Made by a program: the position numbers and the translations under genes. DNA of 64,000 nt, from NCBI RefSeq assembly GCF_020037015.1, contig NZ_JAIQDE010000008.1, forward strand, positions 124,001 through 188,000, given 5' to 3'. Below, piece after piece: positions 36,862 through 49,860 of the stretch (its first letter is position 1; each line of letters opens with the position of its first letter). This stretch comes from Corallococcus sp. AS-1-6 (GTDB taxonomy: Bacteria > Myxococcota > Myxococcia > Myxococcales > Myxococcaceae). Under the pieces are notes generated by a model. That model saw nothing but the letters and a program-made list of their open reading frames with translations, had not been told where the DNA came from and made no database searches.

Positions 36862-38283
36862 CTATCCGCCTTCGTCGGCCGTGTCGTCGGCTTCCGCCAG
36901 CGCGCGGGCGGCCTGCTCCCACTGGCCTCCCAGGCGGGCCTCGGAGGCCAGGGCTTCGTCCCAGGAAGGGCCATCCGGCAGGAGCCGCGACGCGTGCTGC
37001 AAGGCCAGGCGCTCCAGCGCGCGGGCTTCGCACAGGCGGCGCAGCTCCAGCGCGTCGAGCCCGTTCGCGGCGAGGAAGCCCTCACGGCGCGAGGCACGAA
37101 CGTTCCGCTCGGTCCACCACGCGGCCTCCTCCGCGGCGAGCTCCTCCTCCGTCGCGGCGAGCCCCAGCGAACGCGCCCAGCCCGCGAGCAACGCCCGCCG
37201 CAGGCCTGCCTCCGCCCATGCATCCGCATCCGGCGCGCCGCGCAGCAACTCCATCACGCGCCCGGAGTCCACGGCGCGCGAGCCCACGCGCGTCACGTCC
37301 TCCATCAGGCGCCGGCGCCGCACCAGCGACGAGGGATTGCGCCGCGCTCCAGGTTGCGGCGGAGGCGCACGGCTCACGAACTCCGCGCCCGCGCGCACGC
37401 ACTCGATGGCGTCCAGCCGCTTGAGGTCCTCCACGCCGCCCGCGAACCAGGCGTCCCAGGCGTCGCGCACGGGCCGGGTCCACGCGGGCTCCACGGCCTC
37501 GCGGATCCGGGTCCAGGTGCGCTCCTGGTAGAAGATGCCCGCGGCCGCGTCCACCAGGGCCTGTGCCCCCGCGCGCCCCAGCACGCGCGCCTTTCGCGCC
37601 AGCTCCGCCGCGTGCCGCACGTTCACCAGGGGCACCGTGAGGGGGCGCCAGCCGTGTTCGGTGTCCGCGTGCAGCAGCGCCACCTCCGCGTCGTCCACCG
37701 CCACGCCGTCGCGATACCAGCCGAAGATGCGGCCCACGCCGACCATGCCGTGCTCGGACAGCTCGGAGGCACGCAGCGCGCCCATGCTGCCTCCGCCAAA
37801 CACGGCCACTCCGGCCTCCAGCGCCGCGAGCAGCTCGTGGTGCCACACGGACGGCTGCGCCTCGAAGACGCCGTCCACCAGCACCAACGCCCGGGGCTTG
37901 AGCGACAGCGCCCGCCACACGTCCCCCTGCCGCGCGGGAGGCAACACCGTGCACGGCGCGATCCGCCGCGCCTCCGCCGCGGGCAACGAAGGTCCCAGGA
38001 ACACCACCAGGTCGTCCGGCCGGCGCTTCACGCGGGCCCCGCCACGCGCGGGCCCTGCGTCGGTCCCGGCTGCCAGGGCACCGGGCGCCATGGTGCCAGT
38101 ACCGCTGCGCTTCACGCGGGCCCCTGCACGCGCACGCCCCGCGTCGGTCCCGGCTGCCGGGGCTCCTGGCTCCGTGGGCCCGGTACCGCTGCGCTTCACG
38201 CGCGCTCCTGCACGCGCGGGCCTGCTCGCGTCAGCCGGGACGCCCTGGCCCCCGGCACCCTTCACACCTGACCGCCGCTTCAC
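36862..38283 (-). CDS. TfuA-like protein, YcaO partner, with repeat-extended N-terminus
   Basis: I place the start at GTG 38283, which overlaps the YcaO stop (GTGA) and follows GGAG by 5 bases; GTG 38031 is the alternative, giving a normal TfuA. About 473 residues. From residue 85 comes the TfuA core: DDLVVFLGPSLPAAEARRI, VFGGGSMGALRASEL and GWYRDGVAVDDAEVALLH. The C-terminal half is helical and Arg/Ala-rich. TfuA proteins assist YcaO enzymes in thioamide formation, possibly by delivering sulfide. The first 84 residues are three 28-residue repeats (VKRSGTG...AARAGAR). No precursor peptide lies nearby; possible targets are elsewhere or a cellular protein. Confidence 0.82.
   Translation of the reverse strand: MKRRSGVKGAGGQGVPADASRPARAGARVKRSGTGPTEPGAPAAGTDAGRARAGARVKRSGTGTMAPGALAAGTDAGPARGGARVKRRPDDLVVFLGPSLPAAEARRIAPCTVLPPARQGDVWRALSLKPRALVLVDGVFEAQPSVWHHELLAALEAGVAVFGGGSMGALRASELSEHGMVGVGRIFGWYRDGVAVDDAEVALLHADTEHGWRPLTVPLVNVRHAAELARKARVLGRAGAQALVDAAAGIFYQERTWTRIREAVEPAWTRPVRDAWDAWFAGGVEDLKRLDAIECVRAGAEFVSRAPPPQPGARRNPSSLVRRRRLMEDVTRVGSRAVDSGRVMELLRGAPDADAWAEAGLRRALLAGWARSLGLAATEEELAAEEAAWWTERNVRASRREGFLAANGLDALELRRLCEARALERLALQHASRLLPDGPSWDEALASEARLGGQWEQAARALAEADDTADEGG
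38031..38283 (-). repeat. 84-bp tandem repeat (three units) at the 5' end of tfuA
   Basis: GTG-AAG-CG(C/G) occurs at 38283, 38199, 38115 and 38031, exactly 84 bases apart. Two units (38031-38114 and 38115-38198) are near-identical; the outermost (38199-38282) has diverged. Each encodes 28 residues in frame with tfuA. The last unit border joins the normal TfuA start, suggesting that the original start segment was duplicated. Confidence 0.85.
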
Positions 38284-39449
38284 AGGAGCTCCGACACGCG
38301 CATGCCCGGCACCACGACCTTCCACACGTGCAGCCCGGGCAGCGGTGCGTCCAGCGCCACTCCCGCCACCCTGGTGAATCCTGACTCGCCCAGCAGCGAC
38401 AACACCGTGCGCACCTTCGCCGCGTGGGTCCTCGCGCGCCGGTCCGCCACGTCCGGCATCGCGTCCACCGCTCGGCGGGGCCTCACCTCCGACAGGGCCT
38501 GCGCGAACCCCAGCGCCGCCTCGCGGTCCGCCGCCGCCACGTCCTCACGGGCTCCGTGGATGTCCGTCAGCCGCGACTGCGCGGCCTCCAGCAAGGCCTT
38601 CAGCAACGCCTCGTCCCGGTCCATCGCGCACGCATAACCCGCCGTGAGCGGCACCGGTCCCTCGTCCGCGTCCACCAGCACCGCCGCCGCCACGGGCAGC
38701 CCCACCCTCCCCCGCGTCCGGGGCGCGGGCGTCACATCGAAGAGGTACGCCCGGAACCCCTGGGCCCCCAGCGCGTCCCTCAGCGCGGCCGTGCGCGGCG
38801 CCCCGTCCTCCAGGGCCTCCGGCCGCAGCATCCGCTCCACCACGCCCTCCTCCGACCACCCCTCCGGCAGCGCCCTCGAGAGCTGATCCCGCTCCGTGGC
38901 CTCCAGCAGCGCGTGCAGCAGCGCCGGCTCCGACTCCGGATGCGCGCCGGAGCCATTCGTCGTCCACGCCACCGACACCGGCCCCAGCTCCACCGTTCCC
39001 GATGGCGGGCAGTACACCCCCTGCGCCGGCACCCAGACCCGCTCGCCCCCGTCCAGCGTCCGCGCCTCGCACCACGCCAGCCGCACCGCCGGCCCCGCGA
39101 GCCTCGGCGCCACCACCGCACCCGCCGACCCGAGCGCCTCCACGCCCCAGACCGCGTCGCCCTCCCGCTCCAGCTCCGTCCGGGAGCCCCAGCGCAGCCG
39201 CTCCGGCCGCACCGTCTCCGCCGCCCACAGCTCCGCGGTCTCGAAGAGGGCGCCCCGGGCCGCGGCCTCGAACGTCAACCCCTTGCCATTACAGACCTGG
39301 AGCACGTGCCCACCTGGACGCACCGCGCAGGCGACCTCCACGCCGGTGCGGTCCAGGCCGGTCACCCGGGCGACCCGGGTCACCCCCAGGGCACGGGCCA
39401 GGGCATCGAGAAATGCGGGGGGGACAGGGTCCGTCGAGGCAGGCGACAC
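38280..39449 (-). CDS. YcaO-domain cyclodehydratase/thioamidation protein
   Basis: 389 residues, GTG start at 39449 with a weak ribosome binding site. The YcaO ATP-binding signatures are present: EAAARGALFETAELWAAE (first Glu-rich helix), HALLEATERDQLSRAL and the strongly conserved ALLEAAQSRLTDIHGAREDV. The C-terminus ends VVVPGMRVSELL. YcaO enzymes use ATP to activate the amide backbone, making azolines or, with TfuA, thioamides. In the absence of an E1-like or other partner domain, the adjacent TfuA indicates thioamidation. It is divergent from the peroxiredoxin gene. Substrate unknown. Confidence 0.85.
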   Translation of the reverse strand: MSPASTDPVPPAFLDALARALGVTRVARVTGLDRTGVEVACAVRPGGHVLQVCNGKGLTFEAAARGALFETAELWAAETVRPERLRWGSRTELEREGDAVWGVEALGSAGAVVAPRLAGPAVRLAWCEARTLDGGERVWVPAQGVYCPPSGTVELGPVSVAWTTNGSGAHPESEPALLHALLEATERDQLSRALPEGWSEEGVVERMLRPEALEDGAPRTAALRDALGAQGFRAYLFDVTPAPRTRGRVGLPVAAAVLVDADEGPVPLTAGYACAMDRDEALLKALLEAAQSRLTDIHGAREDVAAADREAALGFAQALSEVRPRRAVDAMPDVADRRARTHAAKVRTVLSLLGESGFTRVAGVALDAPLPGLHVWKVVVPGMRVSELL

Positions 39450-39571
39450 GATGGGTCACCTTAGCCAGATTCTCCGGGGAGCGGACACCCGGCGCGGCGC
39501 GGCATGGGATGGCGGGGAAAACGTGGTAGGGGAAGGGCGGCCCCGCCGTCTCGGGATGGAGCGCGCATCGA

Positions 39572-40048
39572 ATGATTGCCGTCGGAGAACCCGCACCGGA
39601 CTTCGCCGCGACCGACTGCCACGGTCAGACCGTGCGCCTGTCGGAGCTGCGAGGCCGGCGCGTCGTGCTCTTCTTCTTCCCTCGCGCCTTCACCGTGGGC
39701 TGCACCATCGAGAACCGCGCCTTCAGGGACAACCACGAGCGGATCCGCGCCCTGGGCGCCGAGCTCGTCGGCGTCTCCGTGGACACGCTCACCACCCAGT
39801 GCGACTTCGCGGAGCAGGAGGGCATCCACTTCGCCCTCCTGGGAGACGAGGAGCGGCGGATCAGCCGCGCCTGGGGCGTGCTGTGGCCGGTCCTCAACAT
39901 CGACCGGCGCGTCACCTTCATCATCGGCGCGGACGGCGTCGTCGAGCACGTCATCCACCACGAGGTGCGCGTCTACCGCCACCTGGACGACGTGCTGAAG
40001 TACCTCCAGGCCCACCCCACCCCGGGCGGCGACACCGCCTCCGCCTGA
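39572..40048 (+). CDS. bcp: Peroxiredoxin, BCP/PrxQ type
   Basis: 158 residues from ATG 39572. The peroxidatic cysteine is C44 in PRAFTVGCT (family pattern PxxxTxxC), and a second cysteine, C77 in TTQCDFAE, sits where the resolving cysteine of the alpha-3 subtype of PrxQ is found. The thioredoxin fold begins FAATDCHGQTVRLSELRGRR and ends in the typical DVLKYLQAH helix. It reduces hydrogen peroxide and organic hydroperoxides in the cytoplasm using thioredoxin or similar. Its promoter would lie in the 122 bases shared with YcaO. Confidence 0.9.
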   Translation: MIAVGEPAPDFAATDCHGQTVRLSELRGRRVVLFFFPRAFTVGCTIENRAFRDNHERIRALGAELVGVSVDTLTTQCDFAEQEGIHFALLGDEERRISRAWGVLWPVLNIDRRVTFIIGADGVVEHVIHHEVRVYRHLDDVLKYLQAHPTPGGDTASA

Positions 40049-40112
40049 GGCCTCGCGCCCGCCCGCCTGCCCGGTACCGGACGTCCCGCGCACATCCCTG
40101 GGGGCGAAAAAC

Positions 40113-40137
40113 GGGCCGGAAAATAACCTTCCGGCCC
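40113..40137. promoter_or_regulatory. Hairpin/inverted repeat before the sigma factor gene
   Basis: GGGCCGGAA (40113-40121) and TTCCGGCCC (40129-40137) form a 9-base-pair inverted repeat around AATAACC. On the minus strand it is followed by T5, so it could stop antisense transcription. On the plus strand it could be an operator: GGAAAATAACC inside it resembles an ECF -35 element, which would fit autoregulation of the next operon. Confidence 0.4.
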
Positions 40138-40156
40138 CTGGAGGGTTCAAGCCCCT

Positions 40157-40771
40157 GTGAGCGGACGGGTCCTAGGACTGGTGCGGCCCGGTGGGGCCGT
40201 GAGCGCTCTCTCGGACGAGGCCCTGTGCGGGGCCTTCCTCGCGGGGGACGCGACGGCGTTCGGCCAGCTCTTCGAACGGCACCGGGGCCTCGTCTTCTCG
40301 CTGATGCGCCGCTACACCGTGAGCGCGGAGGACGCGGCGGACCTGACGCAGCAGGCGTTCCTCCGGGCCCTGGAAGCATCGCGGCGGGTGTTCGCGCGCT
40401 TCACGCCCGCCACGCCCACGCCGTTCCGCTCGTGGCTGGTGCGGGTGGCGCTCAACCTGGCGAAGAACCACGCGCGCCAGGGGCTGCGGTGGCGGCCGGT
40501 GCTGGTGGAGCCGGTGACGGATGACGTGGCGGCGGACATGAGCGAGGGCGCGGACGCGTCGCTGGAGCGCACCCAGCAGGGCCAACGGGTGCGCCAGGCG
40601 GTGCTGGCCCTGCCCCGCCGTCAGCGCGAGGTGCTGACGCTGCGGGTGGACGGCGGGCTGCCGTTCAAGGACATCGCCGAGACGCTGGGCATCACGGAGA
40701 ACAACGCGAAGGTGCAGTTCCACCACGCGGTGAAACGCTTGAAGGCCGACGTGGCCGGGGAGACGCGGTGA
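40157..40771 (+). CDS. ECF-type RNA polymerase sigma factor
   Basis: 204 residues from GTG 40157 (GTG 40199 is an alternative that removes a 14-residue leader). Region 2 is SDEALCGAFLAGDATAFGQLF...AEDAADLTQQAFL and region 4 is LPRRQREVLTLRVDGGLPFKDIAETLGITEN. The linker between (about 90-125) is long and charged. ECF sigma factors direct stress or envelope responses. It is translationally coupled to the anti-sigma gene: its TGA overlaps the next ATG by one base. The hairpin upstream may be its own promoter. Confidence 0.88.
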   Translation: MSGRVLGLVRPGGAVSALSDEALCGAFLAGDATAFGQLFERHRGLVFSLMRRYTVSAEDAADLTQQAFLRALEASRRVFARFTPATPTPFRSWLVRVALNLAKNHARQGLRWRPVLVEPVTDDVAADMSEGADASLERTQQGQRVRQAVLALPRRQREVLTLRVDGGLPFKDIAETLGITENNAKVQFHHAVKRLKADVAGETR

Positions 40772-41313
40772 TGGGTGCGTGCGTGGAATACGAGGAGCAG
40801 GCGAGCCTCCACGCCGCGGAGGCGCTGGAGGGCGAGGAGGCCGCGCGCTTCCAGGCCCACCTGGAGTCCTGCGCGGCCTGTCAGGCGGAGGTGGCCTCCG
40901 CTCGCGAGCTGCTGGGCCTGGTGGCGCTGCCGCCCCAGACGCCCGTGGAGGTGCGCGCGCAGGAGGGCCTGGGGGCCAGGACCCTGGCGGCCTGGCGCCG
41001 GGAGCAGACGCGCCGGGGCATGGGCCGCCGGGCGCTGGGGTCGCTCGCGGCCGTGGCGGCAGTGGTGGCGCTGATGCTGGGGCCCTCCGCGCTGGAGCGG
41101 CTCAAGGCACCCCACCCGGTGAAGACGCCGGCCGCCGCGCAGCCGTCCGTGAGCGCCCGCGACGACGTGGACCCGGAGACGCTTGCCGCCTTCGAGGCGT
41201 GGGCCGGGTTGGAGCCGCTGGAGGACGAAGGCTCGGGGTACGGCCTGGACGAGGACCTGTCGTGGGACGACCCCGGCCTGGACGGGGACTTCGACCTGGG
41301 AGAGACACTGTGA
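40771..41313 (+). CDS. Zinc-finger anti-sigma factor, single-pass membrane protein
   Basis: 180 residues from ATG 40771 (GTG 40768 also in frame). The zinc-binding anti-sigma (ZAS) motif H-x3-C-x2-C is present in AHLESCAACQ. A transmembrane segment (SLAAVAAVVALMLGPSAL) follows near residue 95. The periplasmic tail is acidic, ending GYGLDEDLSWDDPGLDGDFD. It should hold the upstream sigma factor inactive until a signal is sensed. The stop overlaps the next gene's GTG (GTGA). Confidence 0.82.
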   Translation: MGACVEYEEQASLHAAEALEGEEAARFQAHLESCAACQAEVASARELLGLVALPPQTPVEVRAQEGLGARTLAAWRREQTRRGMGRRALGSLAAVAAVVALMLGPSALERLKAPHPVKTPAAAQPSVSARDDVDPETLAAFEAWAGLEPLEDEGSGYGLDEDLSWDDPGLDGDFDLGETL

Positions 41314-41807
41314 AGACGATGAAGCGGATGACCTGGGGGCTCGTGTTCGCGCTGCCCATGCTGGCGCTGGCGCAGCCCGGGCCCCGGGAGCCAGGGGCGC
41401 GCGACGCCGACCGCATGGCCCGGGCCGAGCAGCGGCACCGGCTGCGGCAGGTGCTGGAGCTGGCGGACACGCTGGAGCTGGACAGCGCGCAGGCCCTGAA
41501 GATGGATGAGACGCTGCGCCGCTTCGAGGACCGGCGCCGCCCGCTGCGTGAGCAGGTGCGGGACTCGGCGCGCATCCTCCACCTGGCGTCGCGGGGGGAC
41601 AGCGCGGCGCTGGGTCAGGTGGACGCGGCGGCGCAGAAGGTCTTCGACGCCCGCGCGCAGATCGCCGCGCTGGACCGGGAGCTGTACCAGGCGCTCGCCA
41701 AGGACCTGTCCCCGGAGAAGCGCGCCCGGCTGGCCGTGCTCATGGCCCGCTCGGAGAGCCTGAAGGGGCTGAAGGCCAGGGGACCGAAGGAATCGCGCGG
41801 CGACTGA
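41310..41807 (+). CDS. Spy/CpxP-like periplasmic protein (heavy-metal-sensor family)
   Basis: 165 residues from GTG 41310, preceded by GGGAGAG. A signal peptide ends LALAQP. The mature part is a charged helical bundle with DADRMARAEQRHRLRQVLELADTL and LSPEKRARLAVLMARSESL, the pattern of Spy/CpxP-like LTxxQ-type proteins that act as periplasmic chaperones or regulators. The overlap with the anti-sigma gene puts it in the same operon, so its likely role is feedback or stress response in the periplasm. Confidence 0.72.
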   Translation: MKTMKRMTWGLVFALPMLALAQPGPREPGARDADRMARAEQRHRLRQVLELADTLELDSAQALKMDETLRRFEDRRRPLREQVRDSARILHLASRGDSAALGQVDAAAQKVFDARAQIAALDRELYQALAKDLSPEKRARLAVLMARSESLKGLKARGPKESRGD

Positions 41808-41935
41808 GGCCGCCCCTCCCCCGAGTCGGAGGCGGACGGGCGGGCACGGGCGGTCATCCCCGGAGGCCATACCCAACGTCGTGGCGTTGACCGTGTCCCT
41901 TCCCCCAAGGGACCCCCCTCCTTCCGGAGTCCGCC

Positions 41936-42511
41936 ATGCGTCTGCTGTCCCGTGTTCTTCCCGTGCTCGTGGGCCTGGGGCTCGCGTCCTGCGCGGGCGT
42001 CGATGTCGGCACCAACTACGACCCCGCCGCCGTCCAGCGCATCAATGATTTCCACACCTATGCGTGGCTGTCGCATCCGCAGCAGGGGAACGACTCGCGC
42101 ATCAACAACGACATCACCAATGCCCAGGTGACGGGGGCGGTGGACCGCGACCTCCAGTCCCGCGGCTACCAGAAGGTGGATGCGAGCGCGAACCCGGACT
42201 TCCTCGTCGGCTGGCAGGGCGCCATCGACACGCGGCTGTCCGCGGAGACGGTGGACAACTACTGGGGCTACCCGTGGGATCCCTTCTGGGGTTCGTACTA
42301 CGGGCCCTCGCAGACGTACGTGCGCCAGTACGACGTGGGCACGCTCATCCTCGACGTGGTGGACGCGAACGAGAAGAAGCTCGTCTGGCGCGGCACGGCC
42401 CAGGCGAACCTGGGCGACAGCCCGAGCGCCCAGGGCAACGGCGAGAAGATCGAGAAGGGCGTGAACAAGATGCTGGAGAAGTTCCCGCCCAAGCTGGAGG
42501 AGAAGAAGTAG
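41936..42511 (+). CDS. DUF4136 lipoprotein
   Basis: 191 residues. A signal peptide ends in a lipobox, LASCAG, at Cys19. The mature domain follows the DUF4136 pattern: FHTYAWLSHPQQ, ITNAQVTGAVDRDLQSRGYQKVD, NPDFLVGWQGAI, YDVGTLILDVVDANEKKLVWRGTAQA and a closing EKGVNKMLEKFPPK. Likely outer-membrane-bound; the family is common in proteobacterial genomes and of unknown function. A 128-base gap separates it from the Spy-like gene, so it may have its own promoter. It is convergent with the lipoprotein at 42518 (6 bases). Confidence 0.85.
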   Translation: MRLLSRVLPVLVGLGLASCAGVDVGTNYDPAAVQRINDFHTYAWLSHPQQGNDSRINNDITNAQVTGAVDRDLQSRGYQKVDASANPDFLVGWQGAIDTRLSAETVDNYWGYPWDPFWGSYYGPSQTYVRQYDVGTLILDVVDANEKKLVWRGTAQANLGDSPSAQGNGEKIEKGVNKMLEKFPPKLEEKK

Positions 42512-42517
42512 GCGCCT

Positions 42518-43663
42518 TCAGCGCGCGCGCCGCCACGCCCTCGTGAGCAGCAGGCCCCCCAGCAGGCCTCCCGCGCCCAGCAGCACCACCAGCAGCGTGA
42601 GCCAGAGGAACACGCGGTCCACCAGCGGGCCCAGCCGGTCGAACGCGTGGTCCACCCAGCCGCGCGCAAGGCCGTCCAACTGCTGGAGCGTGGCCACGCG
42701 CTCGGCGTGCAGCGCGTCCAGCACGGCCTGTCTCTCGCGGCCCACGTCCGCGAGCACCGCCTGCCGCTCGCCGGTGGCGAAGTCCTGGAGGCCCAGGCGT
42801 TCGGCGTGCAGCGCGTCCAGCACCGCGCGGCGCTCGCGTTCGATGAGCGTGGGCGAGCTCGCGGCCAGGGCGCCCACCCGGTCCAGCAGGTCCACCGTGC
42901 GCCCCAGCTCCGCCAGCGCGGCCTGGACGGTGGGGGCCCGCAGGGCATCCATCGCGACCAGCTCCGCCTGCCAGCGCGCCTGCCGGGGCAGGCTGGTCGC
43001 GTAGAGGTCCACGCGCGCGGTGAGGTCGCGCGTGTCCTCGACCAGGCCCGCGGCCGTGGAGCGCAGGCCTCCGCCCGTCACATCCGTGAGGGAGGCCAGC
43101 AGGGCCGCGGTGGACACGCGCGTGACGAGCGGCCCGGTCAGCGGATGCGCCGCGGCCCAGGCGTGCACCCTGTCGCGGGTCTGGGTCGCGTCCTCGCGGC
43201 CGGTGACCTCGCGCCACTCGGCCTCCACCTCGGACTCCAGCGCCACCAGCGAGCCATGGGCTTGCGCCAGCAGCTCCGGCGATGCGCCCTCGGCGGCGTG
43301 CGGCAGCGAGTTCTCGAGCTGGGCCAGCAGCGCCCAGGTGTCGATGAGGGCGGCCACCGGATCCGGCTGGAAGAGCGCGCTCTGCACCGCGGGCACCGCG
43401 TTGGCCTTGAAGCGCAGCATGGCGGAGGCCACGTGCGGTGAACCCGAGCGCGCGGACAGGTCGTCCGCCATGGCCTCGATGAGTCCCGAGAAGCGCCGGG
43501 CCAGGTCGCGCACCCGCGTGCGCATCACCGCCACGGATAGGTCGGAGCGCCCCACGCGCATGGCCAGCTCCGAGCGCTGGGGCTCCAGCGACGCGCATCC
43601 ACCACACAGCGCCGCGAGCAGCACCACGGTCACCGCGCGGACGGGGGAAGGAGCCGGAGCCAT
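42518..43663 (-). CDS. Coiled-coil lipoprotein with C-terminal transmembrane helix
   Basis: 381 residues from ATG 43663, with a GGAG ribosome binding site directly upstream. The N-terminal signal ends in LCGGC, so it is lipid-modified, yet residues about 352-375 form a second hydrophobic segment (LWLTLLVVLLGAGGLLGGLL) followed by a basic tail. Between them lies a long helical region with repeated heptad-like units, including RRAVLDALHAERLGL and RQAVLDALHAERVAT (two near-copies). This topology could span the periplasm between outer and inner membrane. I do not recognise the family. Confidence 0.65.
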   Translation of the reverse strand: MAPAPSPVRAVTVVLLAALCGGCASLEPQRSELAMRVGRSDLSVAVMRTRVRDLARRFSGLIEAMADDLSARSGSPHVASAMLRFKANAVPAVQSALFQPDPVAALIDTWALLAQLENSLPHAAEGASPELLAQAHGSLVALESEVEAEWREVTGREDATQTRDRVHAWAAAHPLTGPLVTRVSTAALLASLTDVTGGGLRSTAAGLVEDTRDLTARVDLYATSLPRQARWQAELVAMDALRAPTVQAALAELGRTVDLLDRVGALAASSPTLIERERRAVLDALHAERLGLQDFATGERQAVLADVGRERQAVLDALHAERVATLQQLDGLARGWVDHAFDRLGPLVDRVFLWLTLLVVLLGAGGLLGGLLLTRAWRRAR

Positions 43664-43793
43664 GGGCCGGCCCGCAAGCTGCGCACGCCCTGCCCCGCCG
43701 CCGAGCAGGGCCCGGGGGTGACGCCACCGTCATGGGCCCGACGGTGAGCCCGGGGCGCGCGCATCGCCGGATGCGCGCGCTCCCGCGCCGATG

Positions 43794-44354
43794 TCACTTC
43801 TCCGCGAGCGCCTTGTCGATGGCGGCCTTCAGCTCCGGGCTGTCCGGCGTGACGCTGCTGGGGAAGGCGGCCTTCACCTGGCCGTCCTTGCCCACCACGT
43901 ACTTGTGGAAGTTCCACTTGGGCTCGCCGTGGTCCCTGGCGAGGAACGCGTAGACGGGGGACTGGCCCTCGCCCTTCGTCTTCACCTTCTCGAACATGGG
44001 GAAGGAGACCTTGAAGCGCAGCTCGCAGAACTTCGCGATCTGCTCGGAGGTGCCCGGCTCCTGCCCGCCGAAGTCGTTGGACGGGAAGCCCAGGACGACC
44101 ACGCCCTTGTCCTTGTAGCTGTCGTAGAGCGCCTGGAGGCCCTTGTACTGCGGCGTGTAGCCGCACTCGGACGCGGTGTTCACGACGAGGGCGACCTTGC
44201 CCTGGAAGTCCGACAGCTTCTCGGGCTTTCCGTCGAGCCGGTTGGCGGAGAGCTGGTGGAAGGACATGGCTTTCTTCTCGGTCTTGTCCGCGGCGGAGGC
44301 CGCCGTGGAGAGGGAGAGCACCGTCGCGACGGTGCACAGCAGGGAGGTTCTCAT
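43794..44354 (-). CDS. Exported glutathione peroxidase
   Basis: 186 residues from ATG 44354; the upstream in-frame ATG at 44384 would give an improbable leader. A signal peptide ends TAASAA. The catalytic tetrad is recognisable: Cys64 in NTASECGYTPQ (ordinary Cys, not selenocysteine), Gln in GQEPGT, and Trp/Asn in KWNFHKY. It reduces peroxides in the periplasm; electron donor probably thioredoxin-like or glutathione. The C-terminus ends DSPELKAAIDKALAEK. It is the last gene before the UvrA gene on the same strand. Confidence 0.9.
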   Translation of the reverse strand: MRTSLLCTVATVLSLSTAASAADKTEKKAMSFHQLSANRLDGKPEKLSDFQGKVALVVNTASECGYTPQYKGLQALYDSYKDKGVVVLGFPSNDFGGQEPGTSEQIAKFCELRFKVSFPMFEKVKTKGEGQSPVYAFLARDHGEPKWNFHKYVVGKDGQVKAAFPSSVTPDSPELKAAIDKALAEK

Positions 44355-44388
44355 GGCGTGCGCAGGATGCCGGAAGGGCCGCATCGTT

Positions 44389-49692
<5,304 letters not shown>

Positions 49693-49860
49693 GCCGGCCG
49701 GAGGTTTAACGACCGGACAGTCGCGCGCCAATCACAACATGACGGCCAACATCGCACCGCCCGGGTGGGTTGGGTGGGGAGCGGGCAGGCTGATACAACG
49801 TGATGCGGCCGGTCACATCCAACGCATCCCGGTGGGAATGCCGGCCGAACGGGGGTGGCC

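Noticed and set aside
38031-38283. CRISPR or regulatory repeat array
   Set aside because: Units are 84 bases, contiguous without spacers, and stay in the tfuA reading frame, so they are protein repeats.
40113-40137. Terminator for the peroxiredoxin gene
   Set aside because: On the coding strand no T-run follows the stem; T5 is only present on the opposite strand.
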